Below are positions 51,995 through 60,970 of a stretch of DNA of 64,000 nucleotides, one piece after another (position 1 is the first letter of the stretch; every line of letters starts with the position of its first letter). A program made the position numbers and the translations under genes. A model generated the notes under the pieces. The model worked only from the letters and a program-made list of their open reading frames with translations. It ran no database searches and was not told the origin of the DNA. The DNA is taken from positions 1 to 64,000 of the forward strand of contig JAJUJQ010000009.1 in NCBI GenBank assembly GCA_029265255.1, in the 5' to 3' direction. This stretch comes from Spirochaetota bacterium. GTDB lineage: Bacteria > Spirochaetota > Spirochaetia > Treponematales > Rectinemataceae.

Positions 51995-53239
51995 ATGAAA
52001 GAATTTGGATTTCCGGAACAGGCAGCACCGAGCATTGGTGCATCGCTCTCACGCTATCAACAGTCGCTCGCGGTTATGGGACGTTCCTTCAGCGAGGTCG
52101 TCAAATCCGCTCATGTCGAGAAATGGACCAGCGAATCGCTCGCTCATGTACTGAAGGTGCGGACAGCGCTCGTGCTGGGGCTGCAGGAATTTCTTGTTTC
52201 TCGCGGTGTCCTGAATATTGACCGGGTCTCGCTTTCACCGGTGACCGACCCCCTCTGCCATGATGTCGAGCACGCGCCAGTTATTATGTATCAACAGAGT
52301 CCCTACCGCACCACCCATTCGATGATCTATTCAAAAATGCTGGCGTGCATGAACCCGCATCTTGAAGGTGTCTATATTGATTCACCCAATATCAGGCTTG
52401 AGTTGCCCGCTTCCCAGCCGCGTCACAAATATCTCATCGACTTTTCGCAGATGGATATCGAGCTCAGGCGCAAGTACGATTTGGGCGAGGGAGACTATTT
52501 CGATCACCCGGCGCGAACCGCGGTGGTGCTTGAGGAGGAACGCGATCGAGCGCTCGACTTTTTTGAGGATCTTATCATTTATACGGTCAAAAAAGTGCTC
52601 GCCTTGGCAGAGCAAGATCTGGAAGCGCTGGGCGTGAGCCTTGCGGTGCCGCAGAAGCCATTTCCCCGTTTCTATAAGGATGAGCAAAAGGACTGCGACA
52701 GCAAGAGTCTGGAGGCGCGGCTTGGCGAAGTCGCGGGCGTCCAATTCTTCTGGGTTCTTGGATTGCTTAGGGAGAACTACGATCTCGTATATCCCTATCT
52801 TGCAAGAGATGGTTCGCGACCCGAAAAAGGCTCAATACCTTCCAGGCAAATTTACAATTACGATCTTTGCGCCGCTCCGCTCTATCTGGATGGCACCTTG
52901 GGGAGGGCATACGAGGTGCTTTCTGGCGGTTTGAGAGAATGGGTGTATGATGCAATCGTCGCCAGGCTTCTTGATAACAGCATTCTGAAGGAAGCTCCTC
53001 GTTTTGATGCACAGGGAAATATAGTCAACATGGAAGCGCTGGATGGGTATGGCCCCTTCCTGGCGGTTGCGCATATGCGTGATGAGACTGGCAAGCCATA
53101 TTTCCCGCAGACCTTTGGCGGGGGCCTAGGTATCGAGCGGAGCCTCTTCGCGCTGCTGCATGGTCCGAAGATTCATGATATCGACGAAGTAACCTGCTTC
53201 GGCAAGAACCCCGACAAGGCGCTGCCATTCCTTTTCTGA
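51995..53239 (+). CDS. Asparagine synthetase A-like protein (class II aminoacyl-tRNA synthetase paralogue)
   Basis: A 414-residue protein with a class II synthetase core related to AsnRS/AspRS but with no tRNA anticodon-binding OB domain that I can recognise. Motif 2 appears as HKYLIDFSQMDIELRRKYD near residue 144 and motif 3 as TFGGGLGIERSLFALL near 373-388, with the ATP-contacting Arg382. The context, an Asn-codon attenuator directly upstream, supports asparagine synthesis from aspartate and ammonia, as in the archaeal-type AS-A. It is unlike E. coli AsnA in sequence. GGGAGAAGG before ATG 51995 fixes the start; the longer frame overlaps the leader region. Confidence 0.8.
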   Translation: MKEFGFPEQAAPSIGASLSRYQQSLAVMGRSFSEVVKSAHVEKWTSESLAHVLKVRTALVLGLQEFLVSRGVLNIDRVSLSPVTDPLCHDVEHAPVIMYQQSPYRTTHSMIYSKMLACMNPHLEGVYIDSPNIRLELPASQPRHKYLIDFSQMDIELRRKYDLGEGDYFDHPARTAVVLEEERDRALDFFEDLIIYTVKKVLALAEQDLEALGVSLAVPQKPFPRFYKDEQKDCDSKSLEARLGEVAGVQFFWVLGLLRENYDLVYPYLARDGSRPEKGSIPSRQIYNYDLCAAPLYLDGTLGRAYEVLSGGLREWVYDAIVARLLDNSILKEAPRFDAQGNIVNMEALDGYGPFLAVAHMRDETGKPYFPQTFGGGLGIERSLFALLHGPKIHDIDEVTCFGKNPDKALPFLF

Positions 53240-53293
53240 AGCGAGCGGGGAAGGCGTTTCGGGAGTCCGCGCACGCGCAAACTCCCGCGCGCC

Positions 53294-54532
53294 TTAGTCC
53301 CAGTCGAGAAGCCGTCTCTGTCCTTGCAGCGCCCGGTATTCCGTCAGATCCTGGCTTGCTTCCAGGGTGCCGAGATAGGAACCGGAAGCGTCACGTAAAG
53401 CATGGTACTCGATGAGGATAAACCGTCCACCCATATCGAGCCAGAATCGGGCAGAATCCTTCTCGCCCTTTCTGAAGGCATCGAGGATTTTGTTGACCGT
53501 CGCGACTGATTTCTGCGGGTGGCAATTCTGGACCGACCGGCCTATGATCGCGGGACTCCGGGGAAACACGCGATGCGGCGAATCCGAGTAATAGACAACC
53601 TTGTCGTCCGCGTCCACGATGCTGATATCGATTGGCATAACCCTTAATGCCGCGTCTAGAAGCGGCTGTGGCACCAGTCCTGTTGAAAGTTCGACAAGGT
53701 GTGACCCTGGCGCTGGAGAACCCGGCACGGAAGAAGGGGAGTGCTGCGCAAGCGCTTCGGAATTCCGCGCAACCCCTGCAAGCACCAGGTGCGGATCATA
53801 GACCGCGCCTGGGCGCACCCATGCGAAACCGATCGCGTCCTCTCCAAGCCGGATACGTGCCCAATCCTGATCGCTCAGTCTCCGAAGCGCTTCAGGGATG
53901 AGAATGTGCTCTTCCATAAAGAACATGCGGCCGATTTTGCCCGCGAGCGCGTGCAGACTGCCGATGGCCGAACGGTCGTCATGGGCTACCTTTTCTCGAG
54001 CTTCCTTGAAAAGAGCTCTGATTTCATCATGCTTGCCCCACATGACTTTTGAAGGACCAGTAAATTGCTTCTGCTCCAGAAATGGGAACAGTTGATTTTC
54101 CTTCCTTGTATAATGAACGATGATGGCGGCCATCTCATCGAGCGCTTCGAGGACTTTTTCCTTTGGTCCTGCCCGCAATTTCCAGGCAATCACCGCGCGC
54201 TTCAGCGCGCGCAGGCGCCGGCGGCCCTCGCGGTTTTCTTCACGCATGGTGAAAACCGGATGCCCTGGTACCTTGCTGGCTACTTTCTCCTTTTGCAGCG
54301 ATGACTTGAACACCTCGACATGGACCTCGCACAGATGCTGAATTTCCTCAATGGGCATGCCGTTATCGATCAATGCTTGCTCCATCTCCGCGACTTCTGC
54401 CGCACTGACGCCATCGATAAGCCGCGCGAATTCCTTCTTTACCTCTGCCACCGGCGCGCCGGCATGAAGAGCGCGTATGATCTTCTGGAGCGCGGCTTGT
54501 TTTTCCTTATCAATCGCGAAATGTTCGCTCAT
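53294..54532 (-). CDS. DUF438-hemerythrin-PAS domain protein
   Basis: A 412-residue cytoplasmic protein with three parts. DUF438 lies at residues 10-80 (LIDGVSAAEVAEMEQALIDNG), a hemerythrin HHE domain at about 90-235 with iron-type ligands in FTMREENREG, IIVHYTRKENQLFPFLE and WGKHDEI plus FFMEEHILIPEALRR, and a C-terminal PAS-like domain at 285-400 (MPIDISIVDADDKVVYYSD). Such proteins are thought to sense oxygen, nitric oxide or iron in anaerobes. No output domain is attached. It converges on the synthetase gene. Confidence 0.88.
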   Translation of the reverse strand: MSEHFAIDKEKQAALQKIIRALHAGAPVAEVKKEFARLIDGVSAAEVAEMEQALIDNGMPIEEIQHLCEVHVEVFKSSLQKEKVASKVPGHPVFTMREENREGRRRLRALKRAVIAWKLRAGPKEKVLEALDEMAAIIVHYTRKENQLFPFLEQKQFTGPSKVMWGKHDEIRALFKEAREKVAHDDRSAIGSLHALAGKIGRMFFMEEHILIPEALRRLSDQDWARIRLGEDAIGFAWVRPGAVYDPHLVLAGVARNSEALAQHSPSSVPGSPAPGSHLVELSTGLVPQPLLDAALRVMPIDISIVDADDKVVYYSDSPHRVFPRSPAIIGRSVQNCHPQKSVATVNKILDAFRKGEKDSARFWLDMGGRFILIEYHALRDASGSYLGTLEASQDLTEYRALQGQRRLLDWD

Positions 54533-54633
54533 GGCTATCCTCCCTTGTTCTTTTCGAACGGATTCTCTGAAAGGTGTCAGGGAAAGAATACCGAGGAACA
54601 GTCGAGAAAGCGGTCACCTGTGTTACGGTTTCG

Positions 54634-55920
54634 CTATAATTTCAAGGTGTGGGCGATACCGTCCGCGACGCGCATGCCCGAGGCCCATGCCGCGGTAATG
54701 CCTCGACTGGTTCCGGCTCCGTCCCCGGCAAAATAGATGCCTGGGGCTACCTGGAAATGATCGTCAAGGAACACAGGGCGGTTCGCATAAAGCTTGATTT
54801 CAGGATAATACATGATGGTCGACGGGTGCATGACGCCAGGGACCACTGTATCGAGCAGCTTGAGCGCGTTCCAGATCGCTCGCATGATCTTTGCTGGCAT
54901 GCAGAGGCTGATGTCTCCCGGCGTGCAGGATGCGAGCGTCGGCTCGAAATCATAGAGATCACCGGTGAATGAGTCCGGAAAAGACCGCTTGCCGAGCCTG
55001 AAGTCTCCAATACGCTGCATGATGGGCTTGCCGCCGCCCAGCAACGCCGCCTGCCTGCCGAGCATCTGTGCGTATTCCTGTCCCGACGCGAGAGGCTGGG
55101 TGAGCGTTACGGTCTTTAGGATGGCGAAATTGACCAGGCCGTTGGCGGGGCGGCTGGAGGACCAGGCATGGCCATTCACGGAATACCAGTATCCATGCTC
55201 GGCATCGCCATATTTCTCCTGAACCACATGCGCCGCGCGCGAGTTAGTGCAGAAGGTTCGCGTTTTCTTTGGGAACAGAAATTTGGGATCGTAGTAGTCC
55301 CGAACAATAGGATAGTGTTCTTCGCGCGTCTCGACCCTGATGCCGATATCAACGACATTGTCGCGGTATTCGATTCCCAGGCTCTCCATGAGACGCTGGA
55401 GAAAGGCGAAGCCGCTCCTGCCGGGCGCTACCACAAGGGCGCGGTACCGCAGTGAGCGCCGGTCTGTGATGACCGTTCCCGATTCAGGATCTGCGCTGAG
55501 CATCTCTTCGCCCAGGCTGATGTCCACGCCACGTTCCTTTAATCGCGCGACGAGGCTCTTGATGAGTTCGAGCCCTCCATCGGTACCCAGATGAGATTGC
55601 CGGATGTCGAGCAGGGTCACACCGATCTTTTCGGCGCGACGCGCATACACACCAAGATTCCGTTTATCCATGATCCGAGGCTGAAGGAATTCCTCGACTT
55701 GTGCCAGGTAACGTTCGCCGGTTTCGCGGTCCCAGCATTCGAGGGGGAACCCTATCGGCCAGGTAAAATTCATCTTGCAGTCATTGCGCAAGCCACCAGA
55801 CGAAACCTGCAATCGATCGAGCAGCAGCATGCTCAGCGAAGGTTGTCTCTCCAGAAGCGCAAACGCGGTCCCCAGGCCGGCAGGCCCGGTGCCAACGATG
55901 ATGACATCGTACTGATCCAT
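54634..55920 (-). CDS. FAD-dependent oxidoreductase
   Basis: A 428-residue flavoprotein with the FAD-binding start YDVIIVGTGPAGLGTAFALLE, an intermediate GLRNDCKMNFTWPIGFP segment and the C-terminal FAD motif GIYFAGDGAGTSRGITAAWASG. It belongs to the uncharacterised FAD-dependent dehydrogenase group (COG2509-like); the substrate is unknown. No good ribosome site precedes ATG 55920. It lies about 100 bases from the DUF438 gene in the same direction and is divergent from the Liv transporter. Confidence 0.85.
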   Translation of the reverse strand: MDQYDVIIVGTGPAGLGTAFALLERQPSLSMLLLDRLQVSSGGLRNDCKMNFTWPIGFPLECWDRETGERYLAQVEEFLQPRIMDKRNLGVYARRAEKIGVTLLDIRQSHLGTDGGLELIKSLVARLKERGVDISLGEEMLSADPESGTVITDRRSLRYRALVVAPGRSGFAFLQRLMESLGIEYRDNVVDIGIRVETREEHYPIVRDYYDPKFLFPKKTRTFCTNSRAAHVVQEKYGDAEHGYWYSVNGHAWSSSRPANGLVNFAILKTVTLTQPLASGQEYAQMLGRQAALLGGGKPIMQRIGDFRLGKRSFPDSFTGDLYDFEPTLASCTPGDISLCMPAKIMRAIWNALKLLDTVVPGVMHPSTIMYYPEIKLYANRPVFLDDHFQVAPGIYFAGDGAGTSRGITAAWASGMRVADGIAHTLKL

Positions 55921-56036
55921 GTGTGTTTATTTAACCACAGCATTGCCACGCACGCAATCCTGGCGCGTTCGAGCCGGTTTTCCAAATCGCGGCTTCATTT
56001 TTATGCATGAAACGTGGCCAATCGTTAAAAAAATAT

Positions 56037-56065
56037 TTGACAGATTGCGCAATGCATTCTAATAT
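56037..56065 (+). promoter_or_regulatory. Sigma-70 promoter of the liv operon
   Basis: TTGACA (56037-56042) and TAATAT (56060-56065) are separated by 17 bases and lie 48 bases before the livK ATG. The -35 is perfect and the -10 has four matches. Confidence 0.6.
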
Positions 56066-56113
56066 TCAAAAGGTCCTATCAAAAATTGAAACGGACAGAC
56101 AGGAGGTATACTC

Positions 56114-57262
56114 ATGAAAAAAGCAGCAGGTGTCATACTGCTCGCGCTTTTGATGGCTGCGCTGGTACTCGCGTGTGGTCCAGCTGCTCCGAAGACCGTC
56201 AAGTTTGGTGTGTTCGAACCGCTGACCGGCGCCAATGCCGGTGGAGGAGCGCTCGAAGTCGAAGGCATCAAGCTGGCAAACGAACTCTATCCCACCGTCA
56301 AGATCGGCGACAAGGAGTACAAGATCGAGCTGGTGATCGCGGACAACAAGTCGGACAAGGTCGAAGCGGCCAATGCCGCCCAGCGCCTGGTTGACAAGGA
56401 CAAAGTGAACGTAGTCCTCGGCTCGTGGGGTTCCTCGCTCTCCATGGCCGCTGGTCCCATTGTCAAGAACGCCAAGGTTTCGGCCATCGGTCTTTCCTGC
56501 ACCAATCCGCTGGTCACCAAAGGCAACGAATACTACTTCCGTGTGTGCTTCATCGATCCCTTCCAGGGCACTGTTATGGCCACCTATGCTGCCAAGAACC
56601 TCGGTGCCAAAAAAGCGGTCATCATCCGCGAAGTATCCAACGACTACTCCGTCGGTCTGGCCAAATTCTTTGCCGACAGCTTCAAGCAGCTCACTGGCGA
56701 TCAGAATGCTATCCTTGCCGAGCTCAACTACAACACCGGCGACACGGACTTTTCTGCGCAGCTCACCGAAGTCAAGAAGTTTAAGCCTGATGTGATTTTC
56801 GCCCCAGGCAACTACACCGAAAGCGCACTCATCATCAAGCAGGCAAAAGAACTCGGTATCAAAGTGCCCTTCCTCGGCGGTGACACATGGGAAACCCCCG
56901 AATTTATCGATGTGGGCAAGCAGGCGGTAGAAGGCGTCGTATTCTCGACCTTCTTCGCGACCGAAGTACCCATCACCGACACATCCAAGATCTTCCTCGA
57001 CGAGTACCGCAAGAAATACAACAAGGAGCCCGCAGCCGTTACCGCGCTCGGCTTTGACGGCTACCTTGTAGCCCGCGACGCTATCCAGCGCGCCGGCAGC
57101 CTCGATAAAGACAAGATTCGCGCTGCCATCGCGGCGACCAAGGACTTCCCTGGTGCCGCAGGCATGATCACGCTCAATGAGGACGGCGACGCGGTGAAGA
57201 GTGCGGTCATCAAGACGATCAAGGACGGCAAGTTCAGCTACATGGCGACAGTCCAGCCATAA
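56114..57262 (+). CDS. livK: Branched-chain amino acid-type ABC transporter binding lipoprotein
   Basis: A 382-residue periplasmic-binding protein of the LivK/Leu-Ile-Val class. The signal MKKAAGVILLALLMAALVLAC ends in a lipobox cysteine. The mature start VKFGVFEPLTGANAGGGALEVEG and the inner VLGSWGSSLSMAAGPIVKNAKV and IFAPGNYTESALIIKQAKELG follow the family pattern. It delivers an amino acid or amide to LivHMGF. GGAGG precedes ATG 56114. A terminator-like hairpin follows before livH. A 419-codon reverse frame is a shadow. Confidence 0.93.
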   Translation: MKKAAGVILLALLMAALVLACGPAAPKTVKFGVFEPLTGANAGGGALEVEGIKLANELYPTVKIGDKEYKIELVIADNKSDKVEAANAAQRLVDKDKVNVVLGSWGSSLSMAAGPIVKNAKVSAIGLSCTNPLVTKGNEYYFRVCFIDPFQGTVMATYAAKNLGAKKAVIIREVSNDYSVGLAKFFADSFKQLTGDQNAILAELNYNTGDTDFSAQLTEVKKFKPDVIFAPGNYTESALIIKQAKELGIKVPFLGGDTWETPEFIDVGKQAVEGVVFSTFFATEVPITDTSKIFLDEYRKKYNKEPAAVTALGFDGYLVARDAIQRAGSLDKDKIRAAIAATKDFPGAAGMITLNEDGDAVKSAVIKTIKDGKFSYMATVQP

Positions 57263-57341
57263 GGGTTGTATCAGTATGCGGACAGCGGGTGAGCATTTGA
57301 AAATGCGGCATTCCGCTGTTCGCAATTCATTCCGGCCTATG

Positions 57342-57395
57342 AGAGGGCAGAGCGTTTCCGAACGAAAAGTCCGAAAACTGCCGCCCTCTTTTTTT
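57342..57395 (+). terminator. Internal terminator between livK and livH
   Basis: AGAGGGC (57342-57348) pairs with GCCCTCT (57383-57389), followed by a T-run to 57395. Upstream, TGCGGACAGCGG and CCGCTGTTCGCA (about 57278-57333) form another near-perfect hairpin. Partial read-through would leave the binding protein expressed above the membrane components. Confidence 0.6.
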
Positions 57396-57409
57396 CATCA
57401 CGAGGACGC

Positions 57410-58303
57410 ATGACACTTCCACTCCTGCTTCAGCACATCGTCAACGCTCTATCGCTTGGGAGCCTATACGCGTTGATCGCCATCGGCTATACCATGGTGT
57501 ACGGCATCCTGAGGCTGATCAATTTTGCGCATGGCGATGTTTTCATGCTCGGTGCTTATGTCGCGTTTTACGGGATAACCCTCATTTCCCTGCCTTGGTG
57601 GGCAGCGCTCCTTGCCGCCATCATATTGACCGCACTGTTCGGCATCGGCCTTGAGCGTGTTGCCTACAAGCCGCTCCGCGACTCGCCGCGTATTTCTATC
57701 ATGATCAGCGCCATAGGCGCATCCTTTTTGCTCGAAAGCCTCGCAGTACTGATTTTCGGTGGCCGCCCCAAAGGCGTTCCTGTCCCTGACGTACTGTCGA
57801 AGGTCGTCCGGTTCGGCAGCGTGTCCGTCATTACGATAAGCCTTATCATTCCGCTTTTTACTTTTGCTTTGCTGGCGATTCTCGTCTGGATCGTTAACAG
57901 AACGAAAACCGGCATGGCAATGCGCGCAGTATCGACTGATATCGAGGCAGCTCGCCTCATGGCCGTCGACGTGAACCGCATCGTCTCGTTCACATTCGGT
58001 ATCGGCTCCCTGCTTGCCGCATTCGGCGGCATCATGTGGTCATTCAAATACCCTCAGCTCAACCCCCTCATGGGCGTGATGCCCGGTCTTAAATGCTTCA
58101 TCGCGGCAGTCATCGGCGGTATCGGCAGTATCGGAGGCGCGGTGCTCGGCGGATTTTTGCTTGGCGGCATTGAGATCATGATCGTGGCGTTCCTTCCAAC
58201 CCTGTCGGGGTACCGCGACGCGTTTGCATTCATTCTGCTTATTGTCGTGCTCCTGGTCAAACCCACGGGGCTTCTCGGCAAGCGCACGACAGAGAAGGTG
58301 TAA
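57410..58303 (+). CDS. livH: Branched-chain amino acid-type ABC permease LivH
   Basis: A 297-residue inner-membrane permease with about eight membrane segments. It shows the family start LSLGSLYALIAIGYTMVYGILRLINFAHGD and the EAA-like coupling region MAMRAVSTDIEAARLMAVDV near residue 167, then AVIGGIGSIGGAVLGGFLLG. It pairs with LivM to form the channel. ATG 57410 follows GAGGA by three bases. It is separated from livM by two bases. Confidence 0.93.
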   Translation: MTLPLLLQHIVNALSLGSLYALIAIGYTMVYGILRLINFAHGDVFMLGAYVAFYGITLISLPWWAALLAAIILTALFGIGLERVAYKPLRDSPRISIMISAIGASFLLESLAVLIFGGRPKGVPVPDVLSKVVRFGSVSVITISLIIPLFTFALLAILVWIVNRTKTGMAMRAVSTDIEAARLMAVDVNRIVSFTFGIGSLLAAFGGIMWSFKYPQLNPLMGVMPGLKCFIAAVIGGIGSIGGAVLGGFLLGGIEIMIVAFLPTLSGYRDAFAFILLIVVLLVKPTGLLGKRTTEKV

Positions 58304-58305
58304 TC

Positions 58306-59385
58306 ATGGAACAGACACAGAAAAAACCTGTTCGATTGACACGCAACCGCATACTTACGCTGGCAGCCCTGGCGGCTTTTATCGTGCTCGCGGTCGTTGC
58401 CGATCTGTTCTTCGACGCCTTTACGCTGCGTGTGTTCAATCTCTGCGCGATCTATATCGTGCTGGCGCTTTCGCTTAATATGCTGAACGGTTTTACCGGC
58501 CTGTTCTCGCTGGGGCATGCCGGCTTCATGGCGGTGGGCGCCTATGTCTGCGCGCTGCTCACCATGTCACCTCAGCTTAAGGAAATGAACTATTTTCTGA
58601 TGCCGATCGTTCCCTGGCTCAAACATGTGACGATTCCCTTCCTTCCGGCAATCCTCATCGCTGGACTCGCGGCGGCACTGGTCGGCTTTCTTATCGGAGC
58701 CCCAGTTTTGCGCCTGCGGGACGACTATCTGGCTATCGCGACGCTCGGTTTTGGGGAGATTATCAGAGTGCTCATCACGAATGCGCAGCCGATCACCAAT
58801 GGCGCGCAGGGACTCAAGGGGCTTCCCCGCTACGCGACGACCTTCGCGGTCTGGATAGCCGCGGGACTTGTGCTCTTGTTTATGATCCTGCTGGTACGCT
58901 CGAGCTATGGCCGCGCTATGAAGGCGGTACGTGACGACGAGCTCGCGGCCGAGGCGATGGGTATTAATGTGTTCCGGGTCAAGGTCACATCGTTTACGAT
59001 TTCGAGCTTTCTGGCCGGAGTCGGCGGGGCGCTGCTTGGTCACATGATCACGACCATAGATCCGAAGATGTTCACGTTCATGCTGACTTTCAACATTCTG
59101 CTTATTGTCGTACTCGGAGGTATCGGCTCGATCTCCGGTTCCGTCATCGCAGCCGTGGTGGTTACGGTACTCATGGAAGCGCTGCGCTTCCTCGATGAAC
59201 CGATGAATCTGATCTTTATTCGAACTCAGGGGATGCCAGGCCTGCGCATGGTTGTGTTCTCGCTGATGCTGATGATCGTTGTTATCTACCGGCAACGGGG
59301 GCTTATGGGCAACAAGGAGTTCAGCTGGGATATGCTGGGCGGGCTCTTCGTGAAAAAGGGGCGGAAGGGGGGCGATCATGCCTGA
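58306..59385 (+). CDS. livM: Branched-chain amino acid-type ABC permease LivM
   Basis: A 359-residue permease with about ten membrane segments. Typical stretches are LNMLNGFTGLFSLGHAGFMAVGAYVCA near residue 60, LRLRDDYLAIATLGFGEIIR near 140, and the coupling motif AMKAVRDDELAAEAMGINV near 205, followed by VVLGGIGSISGSVIAA. It forms the heterodimeric channel with LivH. The coding end overlaps the livG start by 8 bases, so translation is coupled. Confidence 0.93.
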   Translation: MEQTQKKPVRLTRNRILTLAALAAFIVLAVVADLFFDAFTLRVFNLCAIYIVLALSLNMLNGFTGLFSLGHAGFMAVGAYVCALLTMSPQLKEMNYFLMPIVPWLKHVTIPFLPAILIAGLAAALVGFLIGAPVLRLRDDYLAIATLGFGEIIRVLITNAQPITNGAQGLKGLPRYATTFAVWIAAGLVLLFMILLVRSSYGRAMKAVRDDELAAEAMGINVFRVKVTSFTISSFLAGVGGALLGHMITTIDPKMFTFMLTFNILLIVVLGGIGSISGSVIAAVVVTVLMEALRFLDEPMNLIFIRTQGMPGLRMVVFSLMLMIVVIYRQRGLMGNKEFSWDMLGGLFVKKGRKGGDHA

Positions 59386-60157
59386 AAGGATTGATGAACT
59401 TATGCTCGGCACGTCCCATGTCACCATGAAGTTCGGGGGGCTGACCGCGGTAAATGACCTCAATCTCGAAATCCGCAAGAATGAGATTGTGGGATTGATC
59501 GGACCAAACGGTGCGGGGAAAACTACGGCCTTCAATGTCATTACCGGCATGTACCGCCCCACCGAAGGCAGAGTCCTGTTCCGCGGGCGTGACATTACCG
59601 GTCTCAAGCCGCATTCCATCACGGAGCTCGGTATTGCGCGTACTTTCCAGAATATCAGGCTTTTCAAGGAAATGACGGTACTGGAAAACGTGCTGGTCGC
59701 CTGCCACCTGAGTATCCATACCGGTCCCTTCGGCGCGACGCTGCATCTGCCCGGATACCGTCAGCGAGAGTCTGAAGCGACAAGGTTCTCGCTCGAGCTG
59801 CTGGAAAAGGTCGGGCTGGCACACCTCGCCTACGAAAACGCGACCGGTCTGCCATACGGGCAGCAGCGGCGTCTTGAGATTGTGCGGGCGTTGGCCACTC
59901 GGCCTAAAATGCTACTTTTGGATGAGCCCGCGGCTGGCATGAATCCCCAGGAATCGTTCGAACTGATGGACTTCATTAGGAAAATCCGTGACGAGTTCGA
60001 TCTGACGATCTTTCTCATCGAACACCATATGCAGGTAGTTATGGGCGTGTGCGAACACATGTACGTGCTGGATTATGGAGTGACCATTGCCCACGGCGAT
60101 CCTGCTTCGATCCAGAAGAATCCGAAGGTCATCGAGGCCTATCTGGGGGTGGACTAA
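59378..60157 (+). CDS. livG: Branched-chain amino acid-type ABC ATPase LivG
   Basis: A 259-residue ABC ATPase. Walker A is IGPNGAGKTTAFNVITG near residue 46, followed by GIARTFQNIRLFKEMTVLENV with the Q-loop, the signature is LPYGQQRRLEIVRALA near 157, and Walker B is MLLLDEPAAGMNPQE. The LivG-type C-terminus ending in IEAYLGVD is intact. It partners LivF. Its start lies within the livM end. Confidence 0.95.
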   Translation: MPERIDELMLGTSHVTMKFGGLTAVNDLNLEIRKNEIVGLIGPNGAGKTTAFNVITGMYRPTEGRVLFRGRDITGLKPHSITELGIARTFQNIRLFKEMTVLENVLVACHLSIHTGPFGATLHLPGYRQRESEATRFSLELLEKVGLAHLAYENATGLPYGQQRRLEIVRALATRPKMLLLDEPAAGMNPQESFELMDFIRKIRDEFDLTIFLIEHHMQVVMGVCEHMYVLDYGVTIAHGDPASIQKNPKVIEAYLGVD

Positions 60158-60867
60158 TGCTGGACATTCAGAAACTATCGGTACATTACGGTGGCATACA
60201 CGCGCTCCAGGGGATCGATCTTTCGGTACCCGACGGCAAGATCGTCACGCTCATCGGTGCCAATGGGGCCGGTAAGAGCACGACCCTCCGCTCGATTGTG
60301 GGTTTGGTGAAGCCTTCGGGCGGCAAGATTCTTTTGAACGACAAAGTGATTTCTGGCATGCCCACCAAGGATATTGTAGAAATGGGCGTCGTGCTGGTAC
60401 CGGAAGGGCGGCGCATATTTCCGAACCTGACCGTCGAGGAGAATCTTTTTCTGGGCGCCTATGCACGGAATGACAAGCCCGGCGTGCAGAAGGACTTGGC
60501 GCATGTCTACGAGCTGTTTCCGCGGCTCAAGGAACGGCGGCTCCAGAAAGGAGGCACCCTCTCGGGCGGTGAACAGCAGATGCTCGCGGTTGGGCGCGCC
60601 CTCATGTCTCGGCCCAAACTGCTGATGATGGACGAGCCATCGCTGGGGCTCGCGCCGCTCATCGTCAAGATGATCTTTCAGATCATTCGACAGATAAACT
60701 CGGAAGGTACCACTGTCCTTCTGATCGAGCAGAACGCGAAGGCTGCCTTGGAAATTGCGGATTACGGTTATGTCCTGGAGACAGGGCGTATCACGCTGCA
60801 GGGAAAGGGTCGCGAGTTGCTGTCGGACGACCGTGTCAGGAAGGCATATCTCGGCGAAGCGCAGTGA
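60157..60867 (+). CDS. livF: Branched-chain amino acid-type ABC ATPase LivF
   Basis: A 236-residue ABC ATPase. Walker A is IGANGAGKSTTLRSIVG near residue 35, the LivF-specific VLVPEGRRIFPNLTVEENL follows, the signature is LSGGEQQMLAVGRALMS, and Walker B is KLLMMDEPSLGLAP. It ends KAYLGEAQ. The ATG shares one base with the livG stop. It is the last gene of the liv operon, followed by a strong terminator. Confidence 0.95.
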   Translation: MLDIQKLSVHYGGIHALQGIDLSVPDGKIVTLIGANGAGKSTTLRSIVGLVKPSGGKILLNDKVISGMPTKDIVEMGVVLVPEGRRIFPNLTVEENLFLGAYARNDKPGVQKDLAHVYELFPRLKERRLQKGGTLSGGEQQMLAVGRALMSRPKLLMMDEPSLGLAPLIVKMIFQIIRQINSEGTTVLLIEQNAKAALEIADYGYVLETGRITLQGKGRELLSDDRVRKAYLGEAQ

Positions 60868-60886
60868 CAGGTGAACTCTTTGGTAC

Positions 60887-60916
60887 AAAGCCGCCCGCTC
60901 CGGGCGGCTTTTTTTT
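60887..60916 (+). terminator. Intrinsic terminator of the liv operon
   Basis: AAAGCCGCCCG pairs with CGGGCGGCTTT around CTC, and eight T residues follow the GC stem. It insulates livF from the sigma-54 activator gene. Confidence 0.92.
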
Positions 60917-60970
60917 ATTCCTCGGCCTCTTGTATCGGCCTATGCCTCGACCGTATAGTGATATGCAGTC

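Noticed and set aside
56066..57325. 419-codon reverse-strand frame opposite livK
   Set aside because: Shadow of a strongly codon-biased gene; the forward product has a lipobox and binding-protein motifs.
58567..59667. 366-codon reverse-strand frame opposite livM/livG
   Set aside because: Spans two genuine coupled genes and has no ribosome site.
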